In this document: positions 8,324 through 15,902 of the stretch, piece by piece
How the letters are laid out: each line of letters opens with the position of its first letter
How positions within the stretch are numbered: position 1 is the stretch's first letter
Source of the DNA: Kribbella amoyensis
GTDB taxonomy: Bacteria > Actinomycetota > Actinomycetes > Propionibacteriales > Kribbellaceae
Assembly: GCF_007828865.1 (NCBI RefSeq)
Contig: NZ_VIVK01000003.1
Location: forward strand, 372,001-436,000
Reading direction: 5' to 3'
Length of the DNA stretch: 64,000 bases
Position numbers and translations under genes: made by a program
The notes under the pieces: generated by a model
Seen by the model: the letters and a program-made list of their open reading frames with translations, nothing else
Database searches by the model: none
Told to the model about the DNA's origin: nothing

Positions 8324-8371
8324 GGTCAGGGTGCCGGGTGAGCTTCATTCCCCTGCCCCGGTACCCTGACC
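8324..8371. terminator. Hairpin downstream of the methyltransferase gene
   Basis: Fifteen-base arms (8324-8338 and 8357-8371) pair with one mismatch around an 18-nt loop. The hairpin lies about 20 nt past the stop of the minus-strand methyltransferase gene, a suitable place for its terminator. I see nothing else in the 290-nt gap between the small DUF5302-like gene and this point. Confidence 0.6.
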
Positions 8372-8390
8372 GCTCCACCTGGCGCGGCAC

Positions 8391-9116
8391 TCAGCGTTTG
8401 CGGGCGACGAAGACGAACTCGCGACCGGGCCGATCGGGCGCACCACGGACCTCGTCGACCTCGTACCCCGCGGTCCGCAGCGACTCCTCCACCTCCGCGC
8501 GGGACCGGAACCGCAGCGTCGACTCCGAGGTGAGGACGGCCCCGTCCGACGCGAACACGTACGAGCCGCGGAACGAGACGAACGGCAACTCCACCGAGAT
8601 CAGCTCGCCCCAGCTCTCCACCTGGCCGATCCCTGGGACCTCGGTGATCGCGTGGGTCTGGTCCCGCGTCCACTCCTCCCAGGCCCGCTGGGCCGGATCC
8701 CGCGTCTCGAACACCAGCCGCCCACCGGGTACCAGCGCGTCCCGGATCCCGACCAGCGTCTCGCCCCACTCCTCGTCGGTGAGGAAGACCTGCGCGACGT
8801 TCCCCGTCATCGTGGCCAGGTCGGCGGCCAGCTCGGGCAACGAGGTCGCGTCCCCGTGGATCCAGTGCACCCGGTCGGCGAATTCCTTGCCCTTCGCAAC
8901 TTCCAGCGAGGCGCCGGCCGGATCCACCCCGGTCACCGCGATCCCCCGGGACGCGAGCAGACACGCGAACGTCCCCGTCCCGCAGCCCACGTCCAGTACC
9001 GACCGCGCCGCGAACTCCGCCACGATCGCGGCATACACGTCCAGGTCACTCCGGTCCGTTTCCAGCGGATCGTAGAGCTCCACCAGCCGCCGGTCCTCGA
9101 ACAACGCATCAGCCAT
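8391..9116 (-). CDS. Class I SAM-dependent methyltransferase
   Basis: A 241-residue protein with the Rossmann-fold motif I LDVGCGTGTFACLLA, motif II acid in VTGVDPAG, and GDATSLPEL before the third strand. The C-terminal FRSRAEVEESLRTAGYEVDEVRG is the usual end of small-molecule methyltransferases of the ubiE/type 11-25 group. The acceptor is unknown. It is monocistronic between a hairpin and the cyclase gene, with 72 nt separating it from the latter. Confidence 0.9.
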   Translation of the reverse strand: MADALFEDRRLVELYDPLETDRSDLDVYAAIVAEFAARSVLDVGCGTGTFACLLASRGIAVTGVDPAGASLEVAKGKEFADRVHWIHGDATSLPELAADLATMTGNVAQVFLTDEEWGETLVGIRDALVPGGRLVFETRDPAQRAWEEWTRDQTHAITEVPGIGQVESWGELISVELPFVSFRGSYVFASDGAVLTSESTLRFRSRAEVEESLRTAGYEVDEVRGAPDRPGREFVFVARKR

Positions 9117-9188
9117 CCGAAGACCGTAGAACCTCTTCGCCCACGGTGACGACCGAATTACCGAGTACGGCCTCAGCTCGCCCTGGGT

Positions 9189-10148
9189 TCAGAGGACGGC
9201 GATCGGGTTGATCGGTGAGCCGGTGCCGTGCGGGAGCCGGAGCGGGGCGATGACGCACAGGAAGGTCCAGCGGTCCGCCTCCTCGCAGATCCGGATCAGG
9301 TCCCCGAACTGTAGGTAGTCGAGCAGCATCACGCCGAGTGCGTTGACGGCCAGGACGTGGATCGGGAAGTCCACCTTCTCGGTCACGCTCGGGGCGACGT
9401 CGTTGTTGCCGTCGCTGCCGAGCACCGCGATCTGCCGGTCGGCCAGCAGCGGCATCACCTCCGGATGCAACCCGGCCCGGTACGCCGCGGCGTTCCACGG
9501 CCCGCGTTCCCTCCGCCGACGGCGATGCCCCACCGCGACGAGCAGGATGTCACCACGCCCGGCCCGTACGCCCTGCGCCTGTTCCGCGGCGAGCAGGTCG
9601 TCGACGGTCACGTGCTCGCCTGGTTCGAGCCAGGGCACGCCGCGGGTCCGGGGGATGTCGAGCAGCACCCCGCGGCCGACGACCCCGTTCGCGGCCAGGC
9701 CGACGGTCAGCTCGGTCGCGCCGTTCGCGGTGATGGTGTCCACCGGGACCCCGTTGTACAGCTCGCCGTCGAAGCTCACGTGGCACAACGCGTCCAGGTG
9801 GCTGTCCGCGTTGCCGTGGATGTTCATCTCGATCCGGTCCATCCCGAACGCGACACCCCGGCCGGTCCCCGGGATCCCCTTCATCAGGTGCCGCGCGGGA
9901 TCGGGGTTGTCGGGAGTCACGTCGCCCTCGACCGGCGCCGCGAGCGACACCGTCCGGCCCAGCCTGACCTCGCTCGCGGCGGCCTGGGTACCGGCGGACG
10001 TGAGGTGGTTCAGCGCACCTCGCCGGTCACCGGGTCCCCACGGCCGCTGGTCGCGCAACCGCCGGTACAGAGCACGGAACTCCTCCTCGCTCATCCGGGC
10101 CCGCGAGAGTTCGCTCGCCCCCGGGTCCGTCCGTCCCATCCTGGTCAT
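9189..10148 (-). CDS. Cyclase family protein (kynurenine formamidase-like)
   Basis: The start is set at the ATG 10148, preceded by GGAGG; the frame stays open far upstream but only as a shadow of the DUF389 gene. The 319-residue product has the metal-binding core of the cyclase/formamidase family: NIHGNADSHLDALCHVSFDG contains the HGNADSHLDALCH motif (a variant of HxGTHxDAPxH), and GSDGNNDVAP lies in the second half. These Zn- or Mn-dependent enzymes hydrolyse amides or cyclise polyketide-like substrates. The start overlaps the end of the DUF389 gene by 4 nt (ATGA), so the two are co-translated. Confidence 0.85.
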   Translation of the reverse strand: MTRMGRTDPGASELSRARMSEEEFRALYRRLRDQRPWGPGDRRGALNHLTSAGTQAAASEVRLGRTVSLAAPVEGDVTPDNPDPARHLMKGIPGTGRGVAFGMDRIEMNIHGNADSHLDALCHVSFDGELYNGVPVDTITANGATELTVGLAANGVVGRGVLLDIPRTRGVPWLEPGEHVTVDDLLAAEQAQGVRAGRGDILLVAVGHRRRRRERGPWNAAAYRAGLHPEVMPLLADRQIAVLGSDGNNDVAPSVTEKVDFPIHVLAVNALGVMLLDYLQFGDLIRICEEADRWTFLCVIAPLRLPHGTGSPINPIAVL

Positions 10149-11095
10149 GTCGTCAGCCTCCGAGTTCGTTGTCTGCGGGCGGCCCGTCGCCAGATGGCGC
10201 GTTGCGCGGGAAGTCCGGCGACCGCGACCCCCGCGAGGACGGTGACGTTGAGCAGGAGCTGGAGGGTGGATCCCCACGCCTGGCTGCCGTCGCCGAAAGC
10301 GAGCGACACCCCGATGTCCGAGGCGGCCGGGATCGTCGTGACCGAGATGAACACCCCGATCAACGTGCTCGACAGCGACTCGGTGACGGAGATGACCCCG
10401 ACCATGCCGGCCAGCACCGCGACGATGACGGAGAACCAGTCCGGGGAGTCGATCAGGTGGGAGACCGGCCGGATCCCCAGCGCGTACGCCTCGGGGACCT
10501 GGTCCGCCCACCTGATCACCAGCGCCAGCACCAATGCCCCCACCACGGCGAGCCCGAACCCGACGGCCAGCGCCGCGGCACCCCGACCGACCCGGGTACG
10601 GTCCCGCCGGGTCACCCCGAACGCGAGGCTCAGGATCGCGCCGTACTCCGGTCCGACCACCATCGCGCCGACGATCAGGATCTGCGAGTTCGTCAGGATC
10701 CCGACCGCCCCGATCAAGCCGGCGATGACGAGCAACGCGAACCAGCTCGGCGGATAAGTCCCACCCCGCCGGATCCGCGCCTCCACCTCGACCCACACCG
10801 GCATCGACTGCTGGAACCGCACCCGCCGAGCCGACACCCGATCCGCCAACGTCGAAACCGCCGCATCGACGTTCTCCAGGACGATCGACCCGCGCTGATC
10901 CACCCCGAATCCCCGCAGCCGGGCGACCACCTCGTCCGCGAGCCCCTGCGGTACATCGAACTGCACCGCATCCCCGTCCGGATTACTGACCGCGGCCCGG
11001 AGCACACAAAGATTCATCACCGCCGGCTCAGCCCGCAGAACCGGCACCAAAGCCTCGGTCACCTCAGCCGGACTGACCACCCGCAAATGAATCAT
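10145..11095 (-). CDS. DUF389 membrane protein
   Basis: This 316-residue protein has a soluble N-terminal regulatory-like domain (about residues 1-100) followed by six or so membrane helices. The typical DUF389 stretch VGAMVVGPEYGAILSLAFG (P-E-Y/F-G signature) and SVTESLSSTLIGVFISVTTIP identify the family. Its function is not established; transport of an anion or hydrophobic compound has been proposed. The gene is coupled to the downstream cyclase gene. An unusual pair of inverted repeats lies about 140-190 nt upstream. Confidence 0.85.
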   Translation of the reverse strand: MIHLRVVSPAEVTEALVPVLRAEPAVMNLCVLRAAVSNPDGDAVQFDVPQGLADEVVARLRGFGVDQRGSIVLENVDAAVSTLADRVSARRVRFQQSMPVWVEVEARIRRGGTYPPSWFALLVIAGLIGAVGILTNSQILIVGAMVVGPEYGAILSLAFGVTRRDRTRVGRGAAALAVGFGLAVVGALVLALVIRWADQVPEAYALGIRPVSHLIDSPDWFSVIVAVLAGMVGVISVTESLSSTLIGVFISVTTIPAASDIGVSLAFGDGSQAWGSTLQLLLNVTVLAGVAVAGLPAQRAIWRRAARRQRTRRLTT

Positions 11096-11232
11096 CCCGC
11101 CCCCTCCGCCACACCCCGTAGCGCTCCAGCCGGCGAATCAGCCCACCATCACACTCACCCCACGCCCGAGCATCCCCCGCCCAGGATGAACCGTCCCCGC
11201 TGACTGGGCCCGCGCCCGCGTCCTCGCCCCTT

Positions 11233-11281
11233 CTTGTCCACGAACGAGGACAAGGCGCCAGTGTCTCCGAACGCAGACACT
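11233..11281. repeat. Tandem inverted repeats with a common CGAACG core
   Basis: Two inverted repeats lie 27 bp apart centre to centre. The first has arms CTTGTCC / GGACAAG (11233-11254), the second AGTGTCT / AGACACT (11260-11281). Both have 8-nt spacers containing CGAACG at the same place, and both fit TGTC-N2-CGAACG-N2-GACA. GGCGCC joins them. They lie in the gap upstream of the DUF389 gene and downstream of the DUF5984-like gene. They could be paired operators, or two stem-loops in RNA. Confidence 0.6.
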
Positions 11282-11352
11282 CCAAAGGTTGACGACCTTG
11301 AACGTGCCAGGCCGGTTGCGCCGGTGAGCCGGCGGAGAACGGCCACCCCTGG

Positions 11353-12081
11353 TCAGGGGTGGATGCGGTGGGCGGCGGTGTGGATGTGAGACCAGTTCGT
11401 GGCCGGTTGGCGAGCGGTGGCGTGAGAGAGCCAAGTGGCGCGGTCCGCTTGTTCGGCGCGTAGCTGAGTGAGGTCGATGGCTACGTGCGGCGGCGGGGCG
11501 GCGATGACTTCGGCAACTCGGGTTTCCATGGCGGTGATGAGGGCCTGATGCAGGTCTCCGACGGCGGCGAGGAATTCGGACAGGCTGACCGTGACCTCGC
11601 CGGACGGGGGCGCGGTGTAGCGGCTGGGGTCGGAATCCTGCCAGCCGATCGTGACCTGGTCGCCGTGCCGCCAGCAGCGGATCGTGGGCGCGTTGCCGAG
11701 GTAGCCGACGTCGAGGAAGTGATCGGTGGACCAGGTGAGCACGGAATCGGTCACCGGGTCGTCGGGGTCGAGTTCGGGCCAGGTCCGCGGGTCAGACCTG
11801 AGCAGGTCGACCAGCGCGGCGGGGACGTCCTCGATCACCGCCGGAAACAATCGGAGCAGGTCTTCCCAGAATCGGGCGACGTAGTAGTCGACGGCCGGGT
11901 GTTCGTCACCGTCCTCGGGGAGGTGGCGCAGAAGGTCGACGTCGCCGAGCTCGATCCAGTACCAGCCGTCGGTCAGGCCGAACCAGCTCAGGTTCGGCCT
12001 GTCGCCACCCCACGGCGCAATCTCTGCCAACGGGCGGAGTCCGAACCGGAAGCGGATCATCGAACGGTCGCCCGGCGACAC
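11353..12081 (-). CDS. DUF5984-like protein
   Basis: A 242-residue soluble protein. The N-terminal IRFRFGLRPLAEIAPWGG and WFGLTDGWYWIELG, the RFWEDLLRLFP segment and the middle CWRHGDQVTIGWQD agree with the DUF5984 family as I recall it; no function is known. The GTG at 12081 lies 3 nt after the upstream stop and has GGAAGG 9 nt before it; an ATG at 12060 is a second choice. It is the last gene of a three-gene operon with very tight spacing. Many tryptophans and acidic residues and no membrane segment suggest a cytosolic binding protein, possibly an immunity-type protein (inference). Confidence 0.7.
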   Translation of the reverse strand: MSPGDRSMIRFRFGLRPLAEIAPWGGDRPNLSWFGLTDGWYWIELGDVDLLRHLPEDGDEHPAVDYYVARFWEDLLRLFPAVIEDVPAALVDLLRSDPRTWPELDPDDPVTDSVLTWSTDHFLDVGYLGNAPTIRCWRHGDQVTIGWQDSDPSRYTAPPSGEVTVSLSEFLAAVGDLHQALITAMETRVAEVIAAPPPHVAIDLTQLRAEQADRATWLSHATARQPATNWSHIHTAAHRIHP

Positions 12082-12084
12082 CAG

Positions 12085-13341
12085 TCACCGCCTTCCGGCG
12101 TCACGCTGCCGGCGAGCCCGCTCGAACTCGGCGACATCCGTCAGCCACGAGCCGTGGTGGTCGAGCGCGGCCCAGCCGCCGTTGACAAAGGCGCGGACCA
12201 GGATCCGATATCCGTCCAGCCCGTCGACCAGGCTGTACTCGACCCGGTACTCCGGGTCCGACCGGCCGTCGCCTTCGGCCACTGTCGTGATCCGGGCGAT
12301 CGAGTCCGCGTAGAAGTGGAGCTGGAGTCCTTCCCCCAACTCTTCGTCCTCGATGGTGAACACCTCGTTGTCCGCGGTGGAACGACCGCCGACGAACTCC
12401 CAGAACGCCGTGGTGGCGGTGCGCGGACTGTCCGGCCGCCACGTCTCCTCGCCGCCCTTGTCATCGGTGAAGATCAGCTTCGACTTCCTCGTACTCCCGG
12501 CACCGCCGACCTGCTCATCGTCATCCTCGATCGGCCTGCTCCTGGCGCGGCCCGCGGCCTCCGAGCACATCAGGAACTTCACGGTGGCCACCGCGTCGTC
12601 GGCGAGCTCGGGGTGTGCCCGGCGGACGGCCGCATCGACCGTCGCCGCCATCCGATCCCAGTCACGCTTGTCCGTCGCCCGTCCTCCCCGGCGCGGATCA
12701 CGCCTGATCCGCATCCCGGCGGACGCTCGCTCCGCGGTGGCGATCACCCGCAGGACGTCAGGCAGCAGCGCCGGGTCGACCGCATCGGGACGACGTTTCG
12801 GCATCGTCGCGCCGTGGAGGTACTGTCCGGTGAACTTCAGGATCGCGGCGTCGAGCGGAGCCAGCGTCACGCCGCGCTGGGTGCGTCGGCGATCCGCTGC
12901 GTGTTCCTGAACTCGATGCCAGTCAGCCGTCTCGGTCGCCGAGCTCATCGCGGCCCAGACCTGGCCACGATCGAGCAGGTCGACGTCGGCACCGTGGGCG
13001 ACGAGCCGGCTCCTGTCCCACCGAATGCGCTGGAACAGCGCCTCGATGTCAGCAGGCGCAGCGAAGAGGATCGGCTCCAGCAGCGCGACGGCAGCCTCCT
13101 CGTCCAGCGGGCCCCGAGTCCCGGCAGCATCGCAAAGCGGCAGAATCGCACTCCACAGCAGCAGGTGCCTCGTCAGATCGTCCCGGATCACCGCAAGCTG
13201 GGCGTCGTCGATCGGGACCGTGAAAGTGCGCGGATCGTGGTTGGCGTCGGCCCCGGCACCGAACTCGATCCGGAGTACACCGTGATCCCGGACCACCTTT
13301 GGGATCCACCCGTTCTCACGGGCGAACACGACGTCTCTCAT
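12085..13341 (-). CDS. DUF6357-like protein
   Basis: A 418-residue protein starting at the ATG 13341, which overlaps the previous stop by 4 nt. The N-terminal VVFARENGWIPKVVRDHG, the middle FTGQYLHGATMPKRR and the helical DKRDWDRMAATVDAAVRRAH match the family annotated DUF6357 from memory. The last 120 residues form a second domain, with FWEFVGGRS, IEDEELGEGLQLHFYADS and NGGWAALDHHGSWLTDVAEF, that is also present in the gene before it. The function is unknown. Tight coupling on both sides implies that the three products act together. Confidence 0.7.
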   Translation of the reverse strand: MRDVVFARENGWIPKVVRDHGVLRIEFGAGADANHDPRTFTVPIDDAQLAVIRDDLTRHLLLWSAILPLCDAAGTRGPLDEEAAVALLEPILFAAPADIEALFQRIRWDRSRLVAHGADVDLLDRGQVWAAMSSATETADWHRVQEHAADRRRTQRGVTLAPLDAAILKFTGQYLHGATMPKRRPDAVDPALLPDVLRVIATAERASAGMRIRRDPRRGGRATDKRDWDRMAATVDAAVRRAHPELADDAVATVKFLMCSEAAGRARSRPIEDDDEQVGGAGSTRKSKLIFTDDKGGEETWRPDSPRTATTAFWEFVGGRSTADNEVFTIEDEELGEGLQLHFYADSIARITTVAEGDGRSDPEYRVEYSLVDGLDGYRILVRAFVNGGWAALDHHGSWLTDVAEFERARRQRDAGRR

Positions 13342-13991
13342 GACCACCGTTCGAGTTCGGCGTCGAGGCGTGGGTCCCGGCGTACCCAGACTTCGCCGTC
13401 GGCAGCCCCGGCCGGGGCGTCGCCTCGTTCGAGACCGAGGAACTCGATCAGGACGAGCAGTTCAGCTCGTTCAGCCTGGTCGTCGTCGGCACCGTGGGAG
13501 TCGAAGAAGACGTACCACTGGTCGCTCGGGTCGACGATGCCCGAACTTCCCCAGATCCGACCGGTTTCTTCGATCGCCGCGGCTTCGGTCGTGATCGCGG
13601 CGGCACGGGCAGCACCGCGAGCCTGCGGCGACGCGTCGAGGTCCGCGAGGTTCGAGAGCCATTGGCCGAAGTGATCGAGACCGGCATACCCGTTCTCGAA
13701 GAACAGCATCGCGCTCGGCAGGTAGCGATTGGGACGGTCGACCTTGAGATACTCGAGCTGAGGCTGACCCGCCTCCGTGCTCCGGACGATCACCCCTTGA
13801 CCGGGCATCAGCACCAACCGCTGGCCCGCCGGTTCGTCGTCGATGGTCCAGGTGCCACCGTCCTGGCCCCGGAAGAAGGCGGAGAAAGCAACGTAGGCTT
13901 CCTGCGGGTCGGCGACGACGACCCGCTGATCGTCGCCGTCTCCGACACCGAAGACGAACTGTTTCGGGCCGGGGCTGTAAGGGCGGGCCAT
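13338..13991 (-). CDS. Unknown 217-aa protein sharing a domain with the DUF6357-like neighbour
   Basis: First gene of the operon, started at the ATG 13991 with GGAAGG 7 nt upstream. I recognise no named family. Residues about 30-125 align by eye with the C-terminal domain of the next gene product: AYVAFSAFFRGQD parallels TTAFWEFVGGRS, TWTIDDEPAGQRLVLM parallels VFTIEDEELGEGLQLHF, and ENGYAGLDHFGQWLSNLADL parallels the N-G-x-x-x-LDHxGxWL motif there. A second domain of roughly 80 residues, WYVFFDSHGADDDQAERAEL, follows. It looks like a partial internal duplication within the operon. Confidence 0.65.
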   Translation of the reverse strand: MARPYSPGPKQFVFGVGDGDDQRVVVADPQEAYVAFSAFFRGQDGGTWTIDDEPAGQRLVLMPGQGVIVRSTEAGQPQLEYLKVDRPNRYLPSAMLFFENGYAGLDHFGQWLSNLADLDASPQARGAARAAAITTEAAAIEETGRIWGSSGIVDPSDQWYVFFDSHGADDDQAERAELLVLIEFLGLERGDAPAGAADGEVWVRRDPRLDAELERWS

Positions 13992-14149
13992 CTGTGTCCT
14001 TCCTTCGAATCCGTCGTACAACAGAAGGGCTGGGCCATGGCAATCAATTGCCGGATCAGCCTATCCCCGGGCGGAGGCAAGCGTTCCCGGAGACCGGGCA
14101 ACCTTTGGATCGGGCTGCTCGACCGCGAGGTCCGCACGGAGCCCGGCGG

Positions 14150-14218
14150 CGCCTTGGTACCAAGTTCGTCGTACTGGCCGACCCGGACGGCCACGAACTC
14201 GGCCTCCACACAGCCTGA
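14150..14218 (+). pseudogene. Remnant of a VOC/glyoxalase-family gene
   Basis: In frame with the TGA at 14216-14218, the last 22 codons read RLGTKFVVLADPDGHELGLH..., the classic C-terminal strand and metal-ligand region of vicinal-oxygen-chelate proteins (DPDGHEL). Upstream the frame loses all resemblance to the family. This looks like a gene tail cut off when the flanking DNA was rearranged, and it marks a possible junction between the DUF6357 operon and hipBA. A hairpin TGAGCC-CCTCA-GGCTCA (14216-14232) spans its stop and that of hipA. Confidence 0.6.
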
Positions 14219-14229
14219 GCCCCTCAGGC

Positions 14230-15468
14230 TCAATGAGCGAGGTCGCTCAGTGGCCGTCTGAGACCTTCGAAGGCGTCGTGGAAACGAGGTAGTTCGCTCT
14301 TCGCTATGCCGTTGCCGGTAGCAACACGTTGCCAATCAGCGGTGGCGTCGAGCACGTCCCGGAGGATCTGCCGAGCATCGACGGTGGTGACACGAAACGA
14401 TCCGGCGTAGGTCATGAGACCGTCGAGTTCGTCCTCGCGCCGATGCGCTCCGCCGATCCCGGTGACTCGTTGCGCGGCCCCATCCGGATCTGGATTCACG
14501 TCGAAGATCGGGGAGAAGCGCCAACCGGCCGCGCCGTCTCGCAGAAAGCCGTGGTTGCGAAGGTGGTCGTCGGTGTTGTGAATCGCTATCGAGAAAGCGA
14601 TCCGGCGCCACAACTGACGCAGGTCTTCGCTGGTGCGTGAACTGAACTCGGTCAGGGTCTCAGCCACCTCGAGATAGTCTCCCGGGCTGCCGTCTCGTCC
14701 TTCGACCATCGTCATGGCACTCATGTATCCGACGCGACGCCCTTGGTCCCGGTCGAAACGCTCCAGGACCAGGACCGTTCTGCCGTCGATCACGGCCGTC
14801 TCGCGGTGGGGGGTATCGATTCCGGCGCGTTCAGCCAGATCCAGGGCAGTCTTCTCCCACGCCATCACATCCCATTCATCGCTGTGGTGAGGGAACTTGG
14901 CAATGAGCAGTCGTCTCTCGTCACGGACCGATGCCTTCGGGCGAGCACCTCCCAGCGAGCCGGATCCGGCATCGAGAAGATCTTTGACGGCAGACATGTC
15001 GTCTGCGTCTTGAGCCACGTCATCTGCCGCTCGAAGTAGTCTCGGTAGCTCGATGAGCTTGGGGACGTCGAGACCCTGATGGAGGAACTGGCCATCATGT
15101 TCCTGACGGAAGCGCAACGCACCTTGTCGCGTCAGGTCGCTGACGCCCAGGAGATAGTCGACGTCCCCCACAGAAGGAGCCGTGCGCCCATCGCGAAGCG
15201 CCTGAGCGCGAATCGTCTTGGAGATGAGGTTCTTACCCCACCTGTCAGGCGAGCAGTCAGCGAAAGCACCTGGCAGACCGGCCGGCGCATAGTTGCCCTT
15301 CAGCAGCGGCATAGCAGGATCGATCGAGTACGCACCTGGTCGCGCCAGGTACTCCTCGGAATAGCGGAACGAGGTCGAGGTCACGCCTTGCCTGCGCGTG
15401 AAGTATGCGGTCCCGACCTCGACTGTCCGGCCATTCAGTTCGACGCTCACGAGGACCGAGTCGGTCAA
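14230..15468 (-). CDS. hipA: HipA-family serine/threonine kinase toxin
   Basis: A 412-residue type II toxin of the HipA group. The N-terminal HipA_N region (VLVSVELNGRTVEVG, PAGLPGAFADCSPDRWG) and the C-terminal kinase half are both present: SGSLGGARPKASV is the loop that is autophosphorylated in HipA, and HNTDDHLRNHGFL contains the catalytic D and metal-binding N. HipA kinases phosphorylate glutamyl-tRNA synthetase or other targets and arrest growth. The start overlaps the antitoxin gene by 4 nt (ATGA). Its GC content looks lower than that of the neighbours, which fits acquisition by transfer. Confidence 0.9.
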   Translation of the reverse strand: MTDSVLVSVELNGRTVEVGTAYFTRRQGVTSTSFRYSEEYLARPGAYSIDPAMPLLKGNYAPAGLPGAFADCSPDRWGKNLISKTIRAQALRDGRTAPSVGDVDYLLGVSDLTRQGALRFRQEHDGQFLHQGLDVPKLIELPRLLRAADDVAQDADDMSAVKDLLDAGSGSLGGARPKASVRDERRLLIAKFPHHSDEWDVMAWEKTALDLAERAGIDTPHRETAVIDGRTVLVLERFDRDQGRRVGYMSAMTMVEGRDGSPGDYLEVAETLTEFSSRTSEDLRQLWRRIAFSIAIHNTDDHLRNHGFLRDGAAGWRFSPIFDVNPDPDGAAQRVTGIGGAHRREDELDGLMTYAGSFRVTTVDARQILRDVLDATADWQRVATGNGIAKSELPRFHDAFEGLRRPLSDLAH

Positions 15469-15767
15469 GGCCTGACTCTTTTCGGAAGGGTCGTGTCGGC
15501 GCGGGCGCGGCCCACGGCAGTCTCGTAGGGGTCCAATGCCTCGACGACGCGATCGAGGGTGCCCAGGACACGCGCGACATTGAGGAACACAGCGATCCCG
15601 ACGGTGGTCTCACCCTTTTCCAGCCGACGCAGGGTATCTCTGGAGATCCCCGCTCGGTCCGCGACTTGCTCAGCCGTCAGACTCTGGAGCTTGCGCCAAG
15701 TGGTCAGGTGCGCACCGATACGCTGGGCACTGAGCCGAGTTCTGGCAGGCTCGGAACTCTTGGCCAT
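15465..15767 (-). CDS. hipB: HipB-like XRE antitoxin
   Basis: A 100-residue protein with one helix-turn-helix of the XRE type (IGAHLTTWRKLQSLTAEQVADRAGISRDTLRRLEKG, read in pieces) and a short C-terminal helix. The start is at the ATG 15767, with GGAG 5 nt upstream; the open frame reaches 15806 but would run through the operator. It should bind HipA and repress its own promoter. A consensus -10 and multiple TTAATG-type half-sites lie directly upstream. Confidence 0.87.
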   Translation of the reverse strand: MAKSSEPARTRLSAQRIGAHLTTWRKLQSLTAEQVADRAGISRDTLRRLEKGETTVGIAVFLNVARVLGTLDRVVEALDPYETAVGRARADTTLPKRVRP

Positions 15768-15780
15768 GGTCACTCCACAT

Positions 15781-15833
15781 CCATTAATGACGACTCCCTG
15801 CGTCATTATATCCCTTAATGGCGACTCTGTCGG
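15781..15833 (-). promoter_or_regulatory. hipBA promoter and operators
   Basis: On the minus strand a -35 CCGACA (15828-15833) and a perfect -10 TATAAT (15805-15810) are 17 bp apart. The inverted repeat TAATGACG-N8-CGTCATTA (15785-15808) overlaps the -10 and start region. A second copy of the half-site, CTTAATGGCGACTC (15814-15827), repeats ATTAATGACGACTC (15783-15796) and fills the spacer. The N8 spacing resembles the known HipB operator layout. Confidence 0.75.
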
Positions 15834-15902
15834 CCCTTAGAGAGGAGCATCGGCAGTCGACGGCGGGCGGGCCTCGAACGGGAAGCGGACTCTACGAAGC
15901 GG

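Noticed and set aside
14234..14249. TGAGCGA-GG-TCGCTCA as a terminator of hipA.
   Set aside because: It lies inside the last codons of hipA rather than after the stop, so it is at best a secondary structure in the coding region.
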